From Amycolatopsis regifaucium (lineage in GTDB: Bacteria > Actinomycetota > Actinomycetes > Mycobacteriales > Pseudonocardiaceae), in NCBI RefSeq assembly GCF_001613935.1, contig NZ_LQCI01000001.1:186001-250000 (forward strand): 64,000 nt of DNA, in the 5' to 3' direction. This document shows, one piece after another, positions 41,618 to 50,700 of the stretch. Made by a program: the position numbers and the translations under genes. The notes beneath the pieces are model-generated. The model was given only the letters and a program-made list of their open reading frames with translations. It had not been told where the DNA came from and made no database searches. Every line of letters begins with the position of its first letter. Positions within the stretch are counted from its first letter, which is position 1.

Positions 41618-43723
41618 TCAGAGCTTCGTCAGCCGGATCACCGTGCTCGCGAAATCACCGGCCGGAAGCCCGGGGAACAGGCCGTGTGCCTGCAGTGCGG
41701 CGCCGTGCCATACCTTTCCGGTGTCCTCGTCGCGGTACCGGCCGGCGGAGTCGAGGCCGTCGAGCCGGACCGGTCGTTCAGGAGCGTGGAAATGTGCCGC
41801 TTGCCGGAACACGAACACGACCGCGCGCCCGCCGTCGGCCGCCACGTACTGCAGTGCCGAGACGCCGTCGGTGGACGGCGGCACGAGCCGGTAGAGCCTC
41901 CCGTGCTGGACGACGGGCCGGATCTCCTTGTACAGCGCGATCTGTTCGCGGGCGTAGGCGAGGGCCTCGTCCGGCCACTTGACGATGTCGCCGCCGATGC
42001 CGAGCACCCCCGCCATGGCGACGTGGAACCGGAAACGCAGCGGGGTGGAGCGCTGCGTGACGAAGTTGGGGTCGTCGGTGACCCACGCCGACATCGCGCG
42101 GGTCGGATACACCTGTCCGTAACCGTGTTGGATGACGAGCCTGTCGAGCGCGTCGGTGTTGTCGGAGGTCCAGACCTGGTCCGTCCTGGCCATGACCCCG
42201 AAGTCGATCCGGCCGCCACCACCGCTGCACGCCTCGATCCGCAGTCCGGGATGCCCGGCGCGCAGGCGGTCCATGATCGCGTAGACCGCGCGCGTGTGCT
42301 CCACCCACAGCCGGTCCGGAGCACTTTCGGCCGGCCAGCCCGCCTCGGTGAACGGGCGGTTCATGTCCCATTTCAGGAAGTCGATCCCGTGCTCGCCGAC
42401 AAGCGCGTCGAGCCAGCCGAACGCCCACTCCGCGACGTCCGGCCGGGCGAAGTTGAGCACCAGCTGGTTCCGCAGTTCCGATCGTGTCCGATGTGGATGA
42501 TGCAGGACCCAGTCCGGCCGCTCGCGATAGAGGGCGCTGTCCGGGTTGACCATTTCCGGCTCGACCCAGATCCCGAACTTCATGCCGAGCCGTCGTACCT
42601 CGTCGATCAGCGGTTTGAGGCCGTCGGGGAACTTGTCGTGGTTGACGGACCAGTCACCGAGCCCGGCCCGGTCGTCGCTCCGGGCACCGAACCAGCCGTC
42701 GTCCATCACGAACAGTTCGACACCGAGCGCCGCGGCTTTCTCCGCCAGCGCGCGCTGTCCGGCCTCGGTGACGTCGAATCCCGTCGCTTCCCACGAGTTG
42801 TAGAGCACCGGGCGGAGTTCACCGGGGCGGGGAAGGACATGGCCCAGGGTGTACGCGTGCCATGCGCGGCTCGCGGCGCCGAACCCGCCTTCGCTGTACA
42901 ACCCGGCGAAGACGGGCGTGGTGAGCGTGTCGCGGGGCGCGAGGCGGTGCACGACGCCGTCCTGGCCGAAGCCGCCGGTCACGGTGAGGCGGCCGGTGGA
43001 CGAGCGGGTGGTGGTGATACGCCACGAACCGCTCCACGCGAGGGCGGCACTGTAGACCTCGCCGTACCGCTCGGTCGCTTCGCCGTCGTCGATCATCACC
43101 CACGGATTGGCGTGGTGACTGGTGATGCCGCGCCTGCTGCCGAAGGTGGTCTCGCCGTGGGGGACCGGCTCCCGGAGCAGCTGGCTCTCCGCGGCCCAGC
43201 GGCCGGTGACATGGCTGATCCGGTAGTCCGGCCGGACGGGTACGACCCAGCTCGCCGAGTCGGCGCGGATGACCTCGATCGGGTCGTCCGCGCCGTCGTG
43301 GGTGAGTTCGGTCCAGCGCTCGACGACGTCGGTGCCGGACGGGACGCGATAACCGAGCGTGATTCGCAAGGGATAGTGGCGGTCGCGGAAATGGACCTTC
43401 AGCAGCCCGCCGTCGATGTCGTGGGAGAGGTACCGCCATTCGAGGGCGCGGGTCCCGTCGGCGAACCGGATCTGGAGGGCGGGGGTCCAGTGGCGGGTGC
43501 CGCCGTCGGCGGCGAGTTCGTCGAGTCCCTCGTTGGGATCGTTGAAGGAATCCCAGCGTGCCTTGGTCTCGGGAAGGACGTCGGCGAGCTGTTCCAAGGT
43601 GAGCGGCGGCCCCCAGTGGACGTGACCGGGCGTGTCGTCCTCGGCCAGTCTCAGCGCGTAGCTCGTGGCCACCGTGCGGATGAGCCAGGAACGGGTGCTG
43701 TCGTCGAAAACGATCTCGGTCAC
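41618..43723 (-). CDS. GH36 alpha-galactosidase
   Basis: A 701-residue cytoplasmic glycoside hydrolase of full family length. The N-terminal beta-supersandwich covers ~1-310 and the TIM barrel ~320-610. Its markers are RPVLYNSWEATGFDVTEAGQ, ELFVMDDGWFGARSDD, nucleophile Asp453 in FLKWDMNR, EACSGGGGRIDFGV and acid/base Asp521 in TSDNTDALDR. A C-terminal beta domain follows. It removes terminal alpha-1,6-galactose from melibiose, raffinose or galactomannan fragments. GTG start. The ABC importer genes follow in the same direction, giving an uptake-and-cleavage unit. Confidence 0.93.
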   Translation of the reverse strand: MTEIVFDDSTRSWLIRTVATSYALRLAEDDTPGHVHWGPPLTLEQLADVLPETKARWDSFNDPNEGLDELAADGGTRHWTPALQIRFADGTRALEWRYLSHDIDGGLLKVHFRDRHYPLRITLGYRVPSGTDVVERWTELTHDGADDPIEVIRADSASWVVPVRPDYRISHVTGRWAAESQLLREPVPHGETTFGSRRGITSHHANPWVMIDDGEATERYGEVYSAALAWSGSWRITTTRSSTGRLTVTGGFGQDGVVHRLAPRDTLTTPVFAGLYSEGGFGAASRAWHAYTLGHVLPRPGELRPVLYNSWEATGFDVTEAGQRALAEKAAALGVELFVMDDGWFGARSDDRAGLGDWSVNHDKFPDGLKPLIDEVRRLGMKFGIWVEPEMVNPDSALYRERPDWVLHHPHRTRSELRNQLVLNFARPDVAEWAFGWLDALVGEHGIDFLKWDMNRPFTEAGWPAESAPDRLWVEHTRAVYAIMDRLRAGHPGLRIEACSGGGGRIDFGVMARTDQVWTSDNTDALDRLVIQHGYGQVYPTRAMSAWVTDDPNFVTQRSTPLRFRFHVAMAGVLGIGGDIVKWPDEALAYAREQIALYKEIRPVVQHGRLYRLVPPSTDGVSALQYVAADGGRAVVFVFRQAAHFHAPERPVRLDGLDSAGRYRDEDTGKVWHGAALQAHGLFPGLPAGDFASTVIRLTKL

Positions 43724-43779
43724 GGCGCCATCCTGGCCCGGATCGTGGTGCGGGCCAAGAGGCAGTCCGTCGAAGCCTC

Positions 43780-44217
43780 TCAGCCGCCGACCTTCGCGAT
43801 CGCCACGATGTTCTCCGGCCGCACCCGCACCAGGACCTTCCCCGGTGACGTCGCGTAGGCCAGCCAGCCGTCGATCGTCTCCTGCCCGGCGTCGCCGAGG
43901 TAACGTTCGGCGATCGGCCTCGAACCGCGGCGGATCTCTTCGGGATCGGTGACGATCTCCGCGACACCCTCCACACTCACGAACGAGTACGGGGGCAGCG
44001 GATCGTCGACGACCACCGAAACGCGGGGGTTCTCCTTGAGCGCCCTGCCTTTGACGGTGTCAGCGCCCAGGTTGACCAGGATGTCGTCCCCGTCGACGGC
44101 GAACCAGACCGGGACGGCGTGCGGCCGCCCGTCCGGGCGGACCGTCGCGAAGACGGCGGTGCGGGTGCCTTCGGCGAGAAAGGCGCGGCGCTGTTCGTCG
44201 GTCATCTTCTCCGGCAT
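43780..44217 (-). CDS. PPOX-class F420/FMN-dependent pyridoxamine-oxidase-like protein
   Basis: A 145-residue split-barrel flavin/F420-binding protein. Markers are the opening MTDEQRRAFLAEGTRTAVFATV, RPDGRPHAVPVWFAVDGDDI and VKGRALKENPRVSVVVDD. This matches PPOX-class F420-dependent enzymes of actinomycetes, which reduce diverse substrates or bind biliverdin. The substrate is unknown. GGAGGG precedes the ATG, inside the end of the sigma gene, four bases after its stop, so the two are co-translated. Confidence 0.82.
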   Translation of the reverse strand: MPEKMTDEQRRAFLAEGTRTAVFATVRPDGRPHAVPVWFAVDGDDILVNLGADTVKGRALKENPRVSVVVDDPLPPYSFVSVEGVAEIVTDPEEIRRGSRPIAERYLGDAGQETIDGWLAYATSPGKVLVRVRPENIVAIAKVGG

Positions 44218-44221
44218 GACG

Positions 44222-45199
44222 TCATCCCTCCAGCATGGTGTCCAGGCCGAAGGCCGGGAACAGGTGGCTGTCGAACGTGGTGAACTCGGCGGCCTTGCCG
44301 TCGACGACGTGTACGAGGTCGAGTTTGAAGGCGCGGAACGCGGCGTCCCCGGGACGCCTCAGGTAGGAAGCGAACGCGGGCATCCGGTTGGCGTCGACCG
44401 CGACGGCACGCCATTCGCCCATCTCCTCGGCGATCCTGCCGTGCCTGGCGAGGTGTTCGAGCCCGATGTAGCAGTTGGGCTCCGGCGGCATGGTGACCCG
44501 GACGTCGTCGCGGACCAGTTCGCCCAGCGAGGCGAAATCCCCGCGGTCGTGTGCCTCGATGAGCCGCCGGACCAGCGCGCGTTCCTCCTCGGACGGGGCC
44601 GCCGCCGTCCATTCGCCGCGCTGCCGCGGAAGGCGTTCGCGCAGGGTCGCCCGGCCGCGCTGCAGGGCGCTGTTCGCGGCGGGGACCGAGAGATCCAGCA
44701 AAGTGGCGGTTTCGGCGGCCGCCCAGCCGAGCACGTCGCGCAGGATCAGCACCGCGCGTTGCCGCGGCGGCAGCATCTGCAGGACCGCGAGAAAGGCGAG
44801 TTCGATGGTCTCCCTGGCGACGGCGAGGGCGTGGGGCTCGCCGTCGGGCGGCGCGATCTCGTCCAGCAAGCGGTCCGGATACGGCTGGATCCACGGGACT
44901 TCGGCGAAGGAGCGCAGCGACGGCACCTGGCGCTCGCTCTTGCGGATCGCGTCGAGGCAGGCGTTGGTGGCGATCCGGTACAGCCACGCGCGGAAGTTCC
45001 CGCCGTCGAAGGTGTCAAGTCCGCGCCAGGCGTTGATCAGCGCTTCCTGGACGACGTCTTCCGCCTCGTCGAACGAGCCGAGCATCCGGTAGCAGTGGAC
45101 GTGCAGTTCCCTTCGGTGCCGCGCGGTGAGCGCGGCGAAGGCGGTTTCGTCCCCCGCCTTCGCCGCGGCGACCGTTCCGTCCGTTTCGGTGCTGGTCAT
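44222..45199 (-). CDS. ECF sigma factor with C-terminal SnoaL-like domain
   Basis: A 325-residue sigma factor. Region 2 covers ~10-85 (HVHCYRMLGSFDEAEDVVQEAL, FRAWLYRIATNACLDAIRK), region 4 ~135-190 (MLPPRQRAVLILRDVLGW, HTH AAAETATLLDLSVPAANSALQ), and a SnoaL/NTF2-like domain ~200-325 (RRLIEAHDRGDFASLGELV, RVTMPPEPNCYIGLE). In this group the C-terminal domain modulates activity in place of an anti-sigma factor. The ATG at 45199 lies after GGAGGC; a Met four codons upstream contains the ribosome site. It is coupled to the PPOX gene. The pseudogene at 10286-10733 belongs to the same family. Confidence 0.88.
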   Translation of the reverse strand: MTSTETDGTVAAAKAGDETAFAALTARHRRELHVHCYRMLGSFDEAEDVVQEALINAWRGLDTFDGGNFRAWLYRIATNACLDAIRKSERQVPSLRSFAEVPWIQPYPDRLLDEIAPPDGEPHALAVARETIELAFLAVLQMLPPRQRAVLILRDVLGWAAAETATLLDLSVPAANSALQRGRATLRERLPRQRGEWTAAAPSEEERALVRRLIEAHDRGDFASLGELVRDDVRVTMPPEPNCYIGLEHLARHGRIAEEMGEWRAVAVDANRMPAFASYLRRPGDAAFRAFKLDLVHVVDGKAAEFTTFDSHLFPAFGLDTMLEG

Positions 45200-45299
45200 G
45201 GCGCCTCCCATCGAGTGTTCTTACCCGATGTAACGGCGCCTTTCGCGAGAACTCATCGGTCCCGCGATGAGTTTTTTCTCCGGTCCTGGAAACCGCGGG

Positions 45300-46247
45300 T
45301 CAGGGGCGTGCGGTGAGATATCCGCCCATGGTGCGGAAGTACTCGGTCGCGGCCAGTTCGGTGCCGTCCTCGGTCCGGACCCGCTCGATGACGAGCCCGT
45401 GCGAGCGGCCGCGACGGGATTCGGGGCCGGCGACGATCACGACACCCTCACCTTCACGGATGAAGATCCGCCCCGGGGTTCCGCCGTAGCGGCCCACCGA
45501 CACCGAGGAGCGGACGACGCGCAGCGGCTTCCCGCGGTGGTAGGTGAAGGCGTTGGGATACGGGTCGGACTGCGCCCGCACCAGCCGCTCGATCTCGTCG
45601 GCGGGCCAGGACCAGTCGATGAGGCTGTCCTGGAGGGCGCGTTTGTGGAAGAAGCTGGCCTTCGACCGGTCCTGGGTGACCGGGGTGAAGTTCCCGCTCG
45701 CGATCAGCTCGATGGCCTCGGTGGTGATCGGGGCGATGAGGTCGACCGTCCGGTGGAAGAGGTCGGTTGTCGTGTCCTTGGGCCCGACGGGGACCGACCG
45801 CTGCAGCACGATGTCACCCGCGTCGAGGTCGGCGTCCATCAGGTGGGCGGTGACGCCCACCTCGGGTTCGCCGTTGATGAGCGCCCAGATGAGCGGGGAG
45901 AAACCGGCGTAGGCGGGCAGCAGGGAGTCGTGCACGTTCAGGGTGCCGTGGCGCGGCATCTCGAAGATCTCGGGCGGCAGCCAGGTGCGCCAGTTGTTGG
46001 CGACGATCAGGTCGAGATCGGCTTCCTTCAGCTCCGCGAGCAGTTCGGCGTCGTCGGGACGCTGCCGCAGCAGGGCCCGGATCCCATTGGCCTCGGCGAG
46101 GTCGGCGACGGAATCGGACCAGATCTTCTCGTAGGCATGGTCGCTCTTCGGGTGGGTGACGACGAGGGCGACTTCGTGACCCGCGTCGATCAACGCCCGC
46201 AGGGTGCGGTGTCCCCAGGTCTGGTATCCGAACATGGCGACCCGCAT
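45300..46247 (-). CDS. N10-formyltetrahydrofolate-dependent formyltransferase for hydroxamate siderophore
   Basis: A 315-residue protein of the methionyl-tRNA formyltransferase fold. Motifs are FGYQTWGHRTLRALIDAGHEV, LIVANNWRTWLPPEIF, the catalytic-loop NVHDSLLPAYAGFSPLIWAL (Asn-His and Asp) and GVTAHLMDADLDAGDIV. The C-terminal domain has IDWSWPADEIERLVRA and PYPNAFTYHRGKPLRV. In coelichelin-type clusters this enzyme formylates N5-hydroxyornithine, making a hydroxamate. It is divergent from the ornithine hydroxylase across tandem iron boxes, so expression is expected only under iron limitation. Housekeeping Fmt is unlikely given the context. Confidence 0.88.
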   Translation of the reverse strand: MRVAMFGYQTWGHRTLRALIDAGHEVALVVTHPKSDHAYEKIWSDSVADLAEANGIRALLRQRPDDAELLAELKEADLDLIVANNWRTWLPPEIFEMPRHGTLNVHDSLLPAYAGFSPLIWALINGEPEVGVTAHLMDADLDAGDIVLQRSVPVGPKDTTTDLFHRTVDLIAPITTEAIELIASGNFTPVTQDRSKASFFHKRALQDSLIDWSWPADEIERLVRAQSDPYPNAFTYHRGKPLRVVRSSVSVGRYGGTPGRIFIREGEGVVIVAGPESRRGRSHGLVIERVRTEDGTELAATEYFRTMGGYLTARP

Positions 46248-46295
46248 GGGACCGGCCTCCTCCTGGTCGAGGGATGAATATCACCACTGAAAGTA

Positions 46296-46314
46296 CTAGT
46301 TGAGCCTCACCTAA
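46296..46314. promoter_or_regulatory. Iron box 1 (DmdR/IdeR site)
   Basis: Read on the minus strand, the 19-bp TTAGGTGAGGCTCAACTAG matches about 15 of 19 positions of the IdeR/DmdR consensus (TTAGGTTAGGCTAACCTAA, from memory). It lies 49 bases upstream of the formyltransferase start. Confidence 0.8.
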
Positions 46315-46315
46315 C

Positions 46316-46334
46316 TTAGGTTAGGGTTCCCTGG
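46316..46334. promoter_or_regulatory. Iron box 2 (DmdR/IdeR site)
   Basis: TTAGGTTAGGGTTCCCTGG matches about 14 of 19 consensus positions, with the first ten bases perfect. It lies one base from box 1 and 52 bases upstream of the hydroxylase ATG. Two adjoining boxes suit cooperative binding by two repressor dimers that shut both divergent promoters when iron is plentiful. Confidence 0.75.
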
Positions 46335-46385
46335 TCTTTGTTAGAAGTACCGAGATGCGGCTGAGCCGCGCAAGGGGTTCAAAAG

Positions 46386-47729
46386 ATGGCACGAGCACTG
46401 GTCGGTGAACGGGTTCCGGTCTACGACGTGGTCGGGGTCGGGTTCGGGCCGTCGAACCTGGCGCTCGCGATCGCCGTCGCCGAACACAACGCCGCGCCAG
46501 GGGCCGAGACCGTCACGGCCCACTTCCTCGAGCGCCAGGTCCGGTTCGGCTGGCACCGCGGGATGTTGCTCGACAACGCCACCATGCAGGTCTCCTTCCT
46601 CAAGGACCTCGCGACGATGCGGAACCCGACGAGCTCGTTCAGCTTCCTGTCGTATCTGCACAGCAGGGACAGGCTGGTCGATTTCATCAACCACAAGAAC
46701 CTGTTCCCGCTGCGGATCGAGTTCCACGACTACTTCGAGTGGGCGGCCGCCAAGGTCGACGACGTGGTCTCCTACGGCACCGAGGTCCTCTCGGTCACGC
46801 CGGTCTTCGACGGCGACCTAATCGTGTTCTTCGACGTCCACGCCCGCACCGGCGGCGAACTGGTGAACCTGCGTGCCCGCAACCTGGTGATGGGCACCGG
46901 ACTGCGGCCGAATCTGCCCGCAGGGGTCACACCGGGTACCCGGATCCTGCACAACAGCGAACTGCTGCACCGCGTCGAGGGGATGGCCGCCGAGGAGCCG
47001 CGCCGGTTCGTCGTCGTCGGCGCCGGGCAGAGTGCCGCCGAGGTCAGCGCGCTGCTGCACGACCGCTTCCCGCAGGCCGAGGTGTGCGCGGTCTTCGCGC
47101 GCTACGGCTACAGCCCGGCCGACGACAGCGCGTTCGCCAACCGGATCTTCGACCCCGAAGCGGTCGGTCGGTTCTACGCGGCACCGGACGAGGTCAAGGA
47201 ACGGCTGATGCGCTATCACGGCGCGACCAACTATTCGGCCGTGGACATCGACCTGATCGACGAGCTGTACCGCCGCGTCTATCGCGAAAAGGTGCAAGGA
47301 GTCGAACGCCTGAAGCTGATCAACGTCTCCCGGCCCACCGAAGTCGTCGACACCGGCTCCGGGGTCCGGGTCACCATCGAAGCGCTGGAGACCGGCGAGC
47401 GGACCCGGCTCGACGCCGATTTCGTGGTGTACGCGACCGGGTACAGCCCGGCGGACCCGACCCCGTTGCTCGGCGAGCTCGCCTCCGCGTGCGCGCGCGA
47501 CGACGAGGGCAGGCTGCGGGTCGAACGTGACTACCGGATCGTCACCGAGCCGCCGCTGGACGGCGGGATCTACCTCCAGGGCGGTACCGAGCACACGCAC
47601 GGCATCACGTCGTCGCTGCTGTCCAACACCGCGGTCCGGGTCGGCGAGATCCTCCAGTCCATTGTGGACCGGAGGGGGACCGGCGCGTCCCGGCCCGAGT
47701 ACGCGGTGACCGGCTTCAGCCCCGCTTGA
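46386..47729 (+). CDS. L-ornithine N5-monooxygenase
   Basis: A 447-residue FAD/NADPH-dependent N-hydroxylase of the SidA/PvdA/CchB family. The FAD motif GVGFGPSNLA is at 17-26, FLKDLATMRNPTSSFSFLSYL is the family's substrate/flavin region, and the NADPH motif GAGQSAAE is at 212-219. VYATGYSPADP is the late ATGY motif. It converts L-Orn to N5-hydroxy-L-Orn, the building block of hydroxamate siderophores. The NRPS A3 specificity code reads hydroxyornithine, so product and consumer are adjacent. It follows the iron boxes and is transcribed with the NRPS gene, 45 bases downstream. Confidence 0.94.
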   Translation: MARALVGERVPVYDVVGVGFGPSNLALAIAVAEHNAAPGAETVTAHFLERQVRFGWHRGMLLDNATMQVSFLKDLATMRNPTSSFSFLSYLHSRDRLVDFINHKNLFPLRIEFHDYFEWAAAKVDDVVSYGTEVLSVTPVFDGDLIVFFDVHARTGGELVNLRARNLVMGTGLRPNLPAGVTPGTRILHNSELLHRVEGMAAEEPRRFVVVGAGQSAAEVSALLHDRFPQAEVCAVFARYGYSPADDSAFANRIFDPEAVGRFYAAPDEVKERLMRYHGATNYSAVDIDLIDELYRRVYREKVQGVERLKLINVSRPTEVVDTGSGVRVTIEALETGERTRLDADFVVYATGYSPADPTPLLGELASACARDDEGRLRVERDYRIVTEPPLDGGIYLQGGTEHTHGITSSLLSNTAVRVGEILQSIVDRRGTGASRPEYAVTGFSPA

Positions 47730-47774
47730 CCCGCAGACGACGTCGAGTCTTTTCGAACGGTGGAGGCAATCCCG

Positions 47775-50700
47775 ATGAACCGCGGCTTTCCCCTGACTCC
47801 GGCCCAGAAGGGGATCTGGCTCGCACAGCAGCTCGACCCGGCCGACCCGGTCTACACGATCGGCTGGTTCGCGGAGCTGCGGGGCGACCTCGACCTCACC
47901 CGGTTGCGTGAGGCCGTCGGGCGGGCGGTCGCGGAGGCGGAGTGCCTGCACGTCACGGTGGGATTCGAGGACGGCGAGCCGGTCCAGTTCCCGGCCGCGC
48001 CGGGTGAGGTCGCCGTGCTCGACTTCACCGGCGAGCCGGATCCCGAGCGGGCGGCCGACGACTGGGCGCGAGCGGAACTGGCCGCGGTGGCCGACCTCGC
48101 CCGGGGCCCGCTCACCGCGCACGCGCTGCTGGTGCTGGCCGAGGACCGGGTCCGCTGGTTCCAGCGCTACCACCATCTGGTGATGGACGCGCACGGGCAG
48201 GCGGTCCTGACCCGCCGTGCGGCGGCGCTCTACTCGGGAACCACCGAGACGGTGACATGGCCGCTCTCGGGCTTGGTCGAGGCCGAGGCCGCCTATGACT
48301 CGACAGCCGACCACGCCTACTGGCTCGGTGAACTCGCGGGCAGGCCGAACCCGGTGCGGCTGCTCGAACGCGCTTCGGCAGGTCCGGCCAGGTTGCGAAG
48401 GCACTCCTGGGAGCTGACGGCGGCGGAGACCGGTCATCTGCGGAAGTTCGCGCTCGACGCGGGAACGAGGCTGTCCCGGGTGGCGATCGCCGCGGTGGCG
48501 GCCTACGCCCACCGCGTGACCGGAGCCGAAGACCTCGTCCTCGGCCTGCCGGTCACCGCGCGCACCACCCGTGCCCTGCGCGAGCAGCCGGGGATGATGT
48601 CCAACGTCCTGCCGCTGCGCCTGACCGTGCGGCCCGAGACGACGCCGGCGCGGCTGGTCGCCCAGGTCGCCGAGAAGGTCTCCGCGCTGCTGGAGCACAG
48701 CCGGTACCGCGGCGAGGACCTCGCGCGGGAACTCGGCGCGAGCGGCGGGGTGCACGAACTCGTCGGGCTGAGCGTGAACTTCATGGCGGTGGACGGCGAA
48801 CTCGCGTTCGGTGACGCGAGCGCCACCGTGCACAACCTCGAACTCGGGCCGATCAGCGACGTCGCCATCGCCGTCTACGACGCCGATGAAAGCCGGGGCC
48901 TGCGCTTCGACTTCGACGCCGACGCGGCCGTGTCCTCGGACGCCGAGCTGGCCGAGCACCGTCGCCGGTTCGCGACGGTGCTGGCCGACCTGGTGGCGCG
49001 GCCGGAGCTGCCGCTGGCCGCGATCGACCTGCTCTCGGCCGGGGAACGGGCCGAGGTGCTGGAGCTCGGCACCGCGGTGGCGGATTCGCCGGAGGTGTCC
49101 TGGCCCGAGGCGTTCGACCGGGTAGTGGCACTGAAGCCGGATGCCGAGGCCGTCGTCTGCGAGGACGTCCGGCTGACCTATGCCCAGGTCGACGCCGCCG
49201 CCAACCGGCTCGCCCGGCTGCTGCGGAACCGGGGTGTGGGTGACGAGGATGTCGTCGCGGTCGCGATGCCGCGGTCGGCGGAGCTCATCGTCGCGCTCCT
49301 GGCCGTGATGAAGGCCGGGGCGGCCTACCTTCCGCTCGACCTCGACCATCCCGAAGACCGCGTCGCGTACATGCTTTCCCACGCGGGCGCGGGTGTCGTG
49401 GTGTCCACAATGGACGAGGTGGCGCACTTGCCGTCCAGTGTGGACGTCGAACGGGTCCTGCTCGACGATCCGGCGATCGCCGCCGAACTCGGGGCCCTCG
49501 ACGCGTCCACTGTGGATGTCAGCGGGATCACGCTGAGCCGGGCGGCGTACGTCATCTACACCTCGGGCTCGACCGGGAAGCCGAAGGGCGTTGTCCTGTC
49601 CCATGACGGGATCGGGAGCCTGATCAGCACGGCGACCGAACGGATCGGCATCGGCCCGGACAGCCGGGTCGTGCAGTTCGCCTCGACCGGGTTCGACGTG
49701 ACCGTCTGGGATCTGGTCATGTCGCTGTGCGTCGGCGGAACGCTGATCGTGGTGCCGTCACACCGCCGGGTCGCGGGTGTCGAGCTGACCGGGTACATCG
49801 CCGCCCACGAGGCGACGCACATGATCCTGCCGCCGTCGCTGGTCGCGGCCCTGCCGCCGGACTGCGAACTGCCGAAGGGCGCGGTGCTGATCGTCGGCAC
49901 CGAAACCGTTCCACCGGAACTGATCGCGCGCTGGGCCGAAGACCTGCGGGTCATCGCCGCGTACGGACTGACCGAGGCGACGGTGAACTCCACGCTGTGG
50001 GCGGCCGAGCCCGGCTGGACCGGGCCGATCCCGATCGGCAGACCGGATCCGAACACCCGCTGCTACGTCCTCGACACCGCGCTGCGGCCGGTGCCGGTCG
50101 GCGTCGAAGGTGAGCTGTACGTCGGTGGCCGCGGTCTCGCGCGGGGTTACGCCGGACGTCCGGGCCTGTCGGCGGAGCGCTTCGTCGCCGATCCCTTCGC
50201 CGGGGCCGGCGAACGGATGTACCGCACCGGCGACCGGGTCCGCTGGCGTGCCGACGGCAACCTCGACTTCCTGGGCCGCACCGACCACCAGGTCAAGATC
50301 CGGGGCTTCCGGATCGAACCGGGTGAGGTCGAATCCGCGCTCGCCACGTATCCCGGGGTCGACCGGATCGCCGTCGTGCCGCGCGAGGTCAAGCCGGGGG
50401 ATCGGCGGCTGGTGGCGTATTTCGTCCCGGAGGCGGGCGGTTCGCCGTCGCTGTCGAAGGAACTGCGCGGTCACGCGGAATCGGCGCTGCCGCACTACAT
50501 GGTGCCGTCCGCGTTCGTGGAACTCGACCGGCTGCCGATCATGCCGAACGGCAAGCTGGACCGCACTTCGCTGCCCCTGCCCGATTTCGGGGCCGCCGCC
50601 ACCGGCCGCGCGCCGCGGACCGAGCGGGAACGAATCCTGTGCGACGTCGTCGCGCGGGTCCTCGGGCTGGCCTCGGCCGGTGCCGACGACGACTTCTTCT

